From Deltaproteobacteria bacterium (lineage in GTDB: Bacteria; Myxococcota_A; Polyangia; Polyangiales; Houyiibacteriaceae): 6,732 bases of DNA. The notes beneath the pieces are model-generated. The model was not told the DNA's origin. It searched no databases and worked only from the letters and a program-made list of their open reading frames with translations. Positions 5,782-6,732 of the stretch are shown here, piece by piece. Location of the stretch: NCBI GenBank assembly GCA_003647035.1, contig QMMB01000182.1:1-6732 (forward strand), given 5' to 3'. The position numbers and the translations under genes were made by a program. Positions within the stretch are counted from its first letter, which is position 1, and each line of letters opens with the position of its first letter.

Positions 5782-6575
5782 CCGACTACCTCTCGGCGAT
5801 TCTCGAGCGCAAACGAGGCGAAAATGCGCGTCGCCGCCGGCATGTGGCTGCGATGCGACCCGTCGAACGGCCTCCCCAACCCGAGCGGGGCAAGCGAGGC
5901 ATCCATGCGTTGCGCCGTACGGCCGGCGAGGCACCGGCTGTCAGTGCCGAGGTGCAGTTCCGAAGTGCGAGCGCCGGCGAGATCCGACGTTGGAGCCCCG
6001 GCGAAGGCGTCCGAGTCGCCCAGGGGTACGAGCGTGGTGGTGCATCGGCCGTCAGTGTTCTGGCCGATGGACCAGGCTTCGGCGGTTCACCGCTCCTGGT
6101 GCGCCGCGTCGCAAGAGCGCTCAGCATTCCCGTGCTGTACAAGGGGTTCGTTCTCGACCCGATTCAGGTCGACCTGGCGTATGACGTCGGCGCCGCACTC
6201 GTCCTGCTGCTGGTGCGCGCTCTCGAAGACTCTCAGCTCCGAGCGCTAATCGGGGGAATTCGCTCGCTCGGGATGGAGCCTGTCGTGGAGGCCGCGAACG
6301 CAGATGAGGTCGATCGTGCGGTCGCCGCCGGGTCGACCATCGTCGGCGTCACCGCGCGGGACCTGAGTACCTTTCGGGTCGACAAGGCCTCGGCGCAGGC
6401 ATGCGTTGCGCGAATCCCTACGGCGTGTCTCGCGGTGTTCATGAGCGGCGTGCGATCGGCGGACGACCTGCGCGATGTTGCTCAGGGGCGGTCGGACGCC
6501 GTCTTGATCGGCGAAGGGCTCATGCGGTCCGAGGACCCAGGCGCCCAGCTGGCTGAGCTCTTGCGCTCGATTTAA
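5778..6575 (+). CDS. trpC: Indole-3-glycerol-phosphate synthase homologue with altered active site
   Basis: The protein is 265 residues, the normal size for TrpC, a TIM-barrel enzyme that closes the indole ring from CdRP. I chose the ATG at 5778 because it overlaps the trpD stop (ATGA) and yields the family N-terminus (LSAILERKRGE). An earlier in-frame ATG at 5661 would add 39 residues wholly inside trpD. Barrel landmarks align throughout: AEV (57-59), SIPVLYKGFVLDPIQ (116-130), MEPVVEA (166-172), ARDL (193-196), SGV (223-225), IGEGLMR (244-250). Against the Sulfolobus enzyme, Glu58, Lys122, Glu171 and Ser223 match catalytic or binding residues. However Gln60 stands at catalytic Lys53, Thr192 at Asn180 and Met222 at Glu210; SPS has become SAS, and KDF has become KGF. 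The frame is intact. It may be a divergent lineage form, a repurposed paralogue, or an enzyme losing function. Confidence 0.88.
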   Translation: MTDYLSAILERKRGENARRRRHVAAMRPVERPPQPERGKRGIHALRRTAGEAPAVSAEVQFRSASAGEIRRWSPGEGVRVAQGYERGGASAVSVLADGPGFGGSPLLVRRVARALSIPVLYKGFVLDPIQVDLAYDVGAALVLLLVRALEDSQLRALIGGIRSLGMEPVVEAANADEVDRAVAAGSTIVGVTARDLSTFRVDKASAQACVARIPTACLAVFMSGVRSADDLRDVAQGRSDAVLIGEGLMRSEDPGAQLAELLRSI

Positions 6576-6732
6576 CCAACTCTTCCTGCCGTGGAAGCGT
6601 GACCCTGAAGCAGGTGCCCGCGCCGTCACGATCGATAATCTCGATCCGCCCCCGGTGCAGGTCGACGAACTGCATTACCAGCGCGAGCGCGAGCCCGACG
6701 CCAGGAATACCACCCGACTAGAACATATCGAA
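6520..6732 (-). pseudogene. Histidine-kinase ATPase domain C-terminus, interrupted by an in-frame stop (partial)
   Basis: Read on the minus strand from the window edge, this frame gives FDMF, then TAG (6720-6718), then SGGIPGVGLALALV. FVDLHRGRIEI, GAGTCF and RVTLP follow, ending near 6592. This is the order seen at the end of histidine-kinase HATPase_c domains: F-box, glycine-rich G2 box (GxGLxLAL), (V/E)xLHxG and the terminal GTxFxVxLP. The TAG falls between the F-box and the G2 box, where families often have Tyr or Phe, so one base change could have made it. After the usual endpoint the frame runs about 23 more codons to TGA at 6522-6520, overlapping trpC by 56 bases. That suggests the original stop is also lost. 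The rest lies outside the window. A sequencing error is possible. Confidence 0.6.

Noticed and set aside
6246..6629. 127-codon minus-strand frame opposite the end of trpC
   Set aside because: It reads a different frame from the recognisable histidine-kinase motifs and is an antisense shadow of trpC.
1..6732. tRNA, rRNA, CRISPR array, transposase or phage genes
   Set aside because: No regularly spaced repeats, tRNA-like cloverleaf, conserved rRNA segment or DDE/integrase motif was found on either strand.

Overview
The window is GC-rich, densely packed bacterial chromosomal DNA. Several points suggest a member of the Myxococcota (deltaproteobacterial lineage): FHA-domain signalling proteins, a proline-rich single-span membrane protein, a histidine-kinase remnant and strong G/C preference at third codon positions. 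This is inference from style and gene content; there is no rRNA or other phylogenetic marker here.

Layout, left to right. (1) Positions 2-73 look like the last codons of an upstream + strand gene ending in an A9 run and TAG. (2) A signalling region follows. FHA protein A (135-917, +) faces its paralogue FHA protein B (1038-1970, -). Both have the same order: FHA domain, four-cysteine zinc ribbon with identical CxxC-10-CxxC spacing, then a helical C-terminal part. A long imperfect inverted repeat (908-943 / 1011-1047) includes both stop codons. Upstream of B on the minus strand is a single-pass membrane protein with a proline-rich N-terminus (2047-3165). A structured 76-base gap separates the two, so they may be co-transcribed. 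(3) From 3253 onward a + strand set follows: an alpha/beta hydrolase (3253-4149), then trpG (4184-4768), trpD (4765-5781) and a trpC-like gene (5778-6575). The three trp genes overlap by 4 bases at each junction (GTGA, then ATGA), the usual sign of translational coupling. (4) The right edge holds the C-terminal end of a histidine-kinase ATPase domain on the minus strand (6520-6732), interrupted by an in-frame TAG.

How the genes work together. TrpG supplies ammonia to an anthranilate synthase large subunit (TrpE, not in the window). TrpD adds phosphoribosyl to anthranilate. The third gene should be indole-3-glycerol-phosphate synthase, but several residues that normally form its active site are replaced in a fully open reading frame. 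This is the most notable observation here. The FHA pair and membrane protein plausibly belong to a phospho-threonine signalling module, but the sequence does not show their partners.

No tRNA, rRNA, CRISPR array, transposase or phage gene was seen, and no gene-free stretch exceeds about 300 bases.
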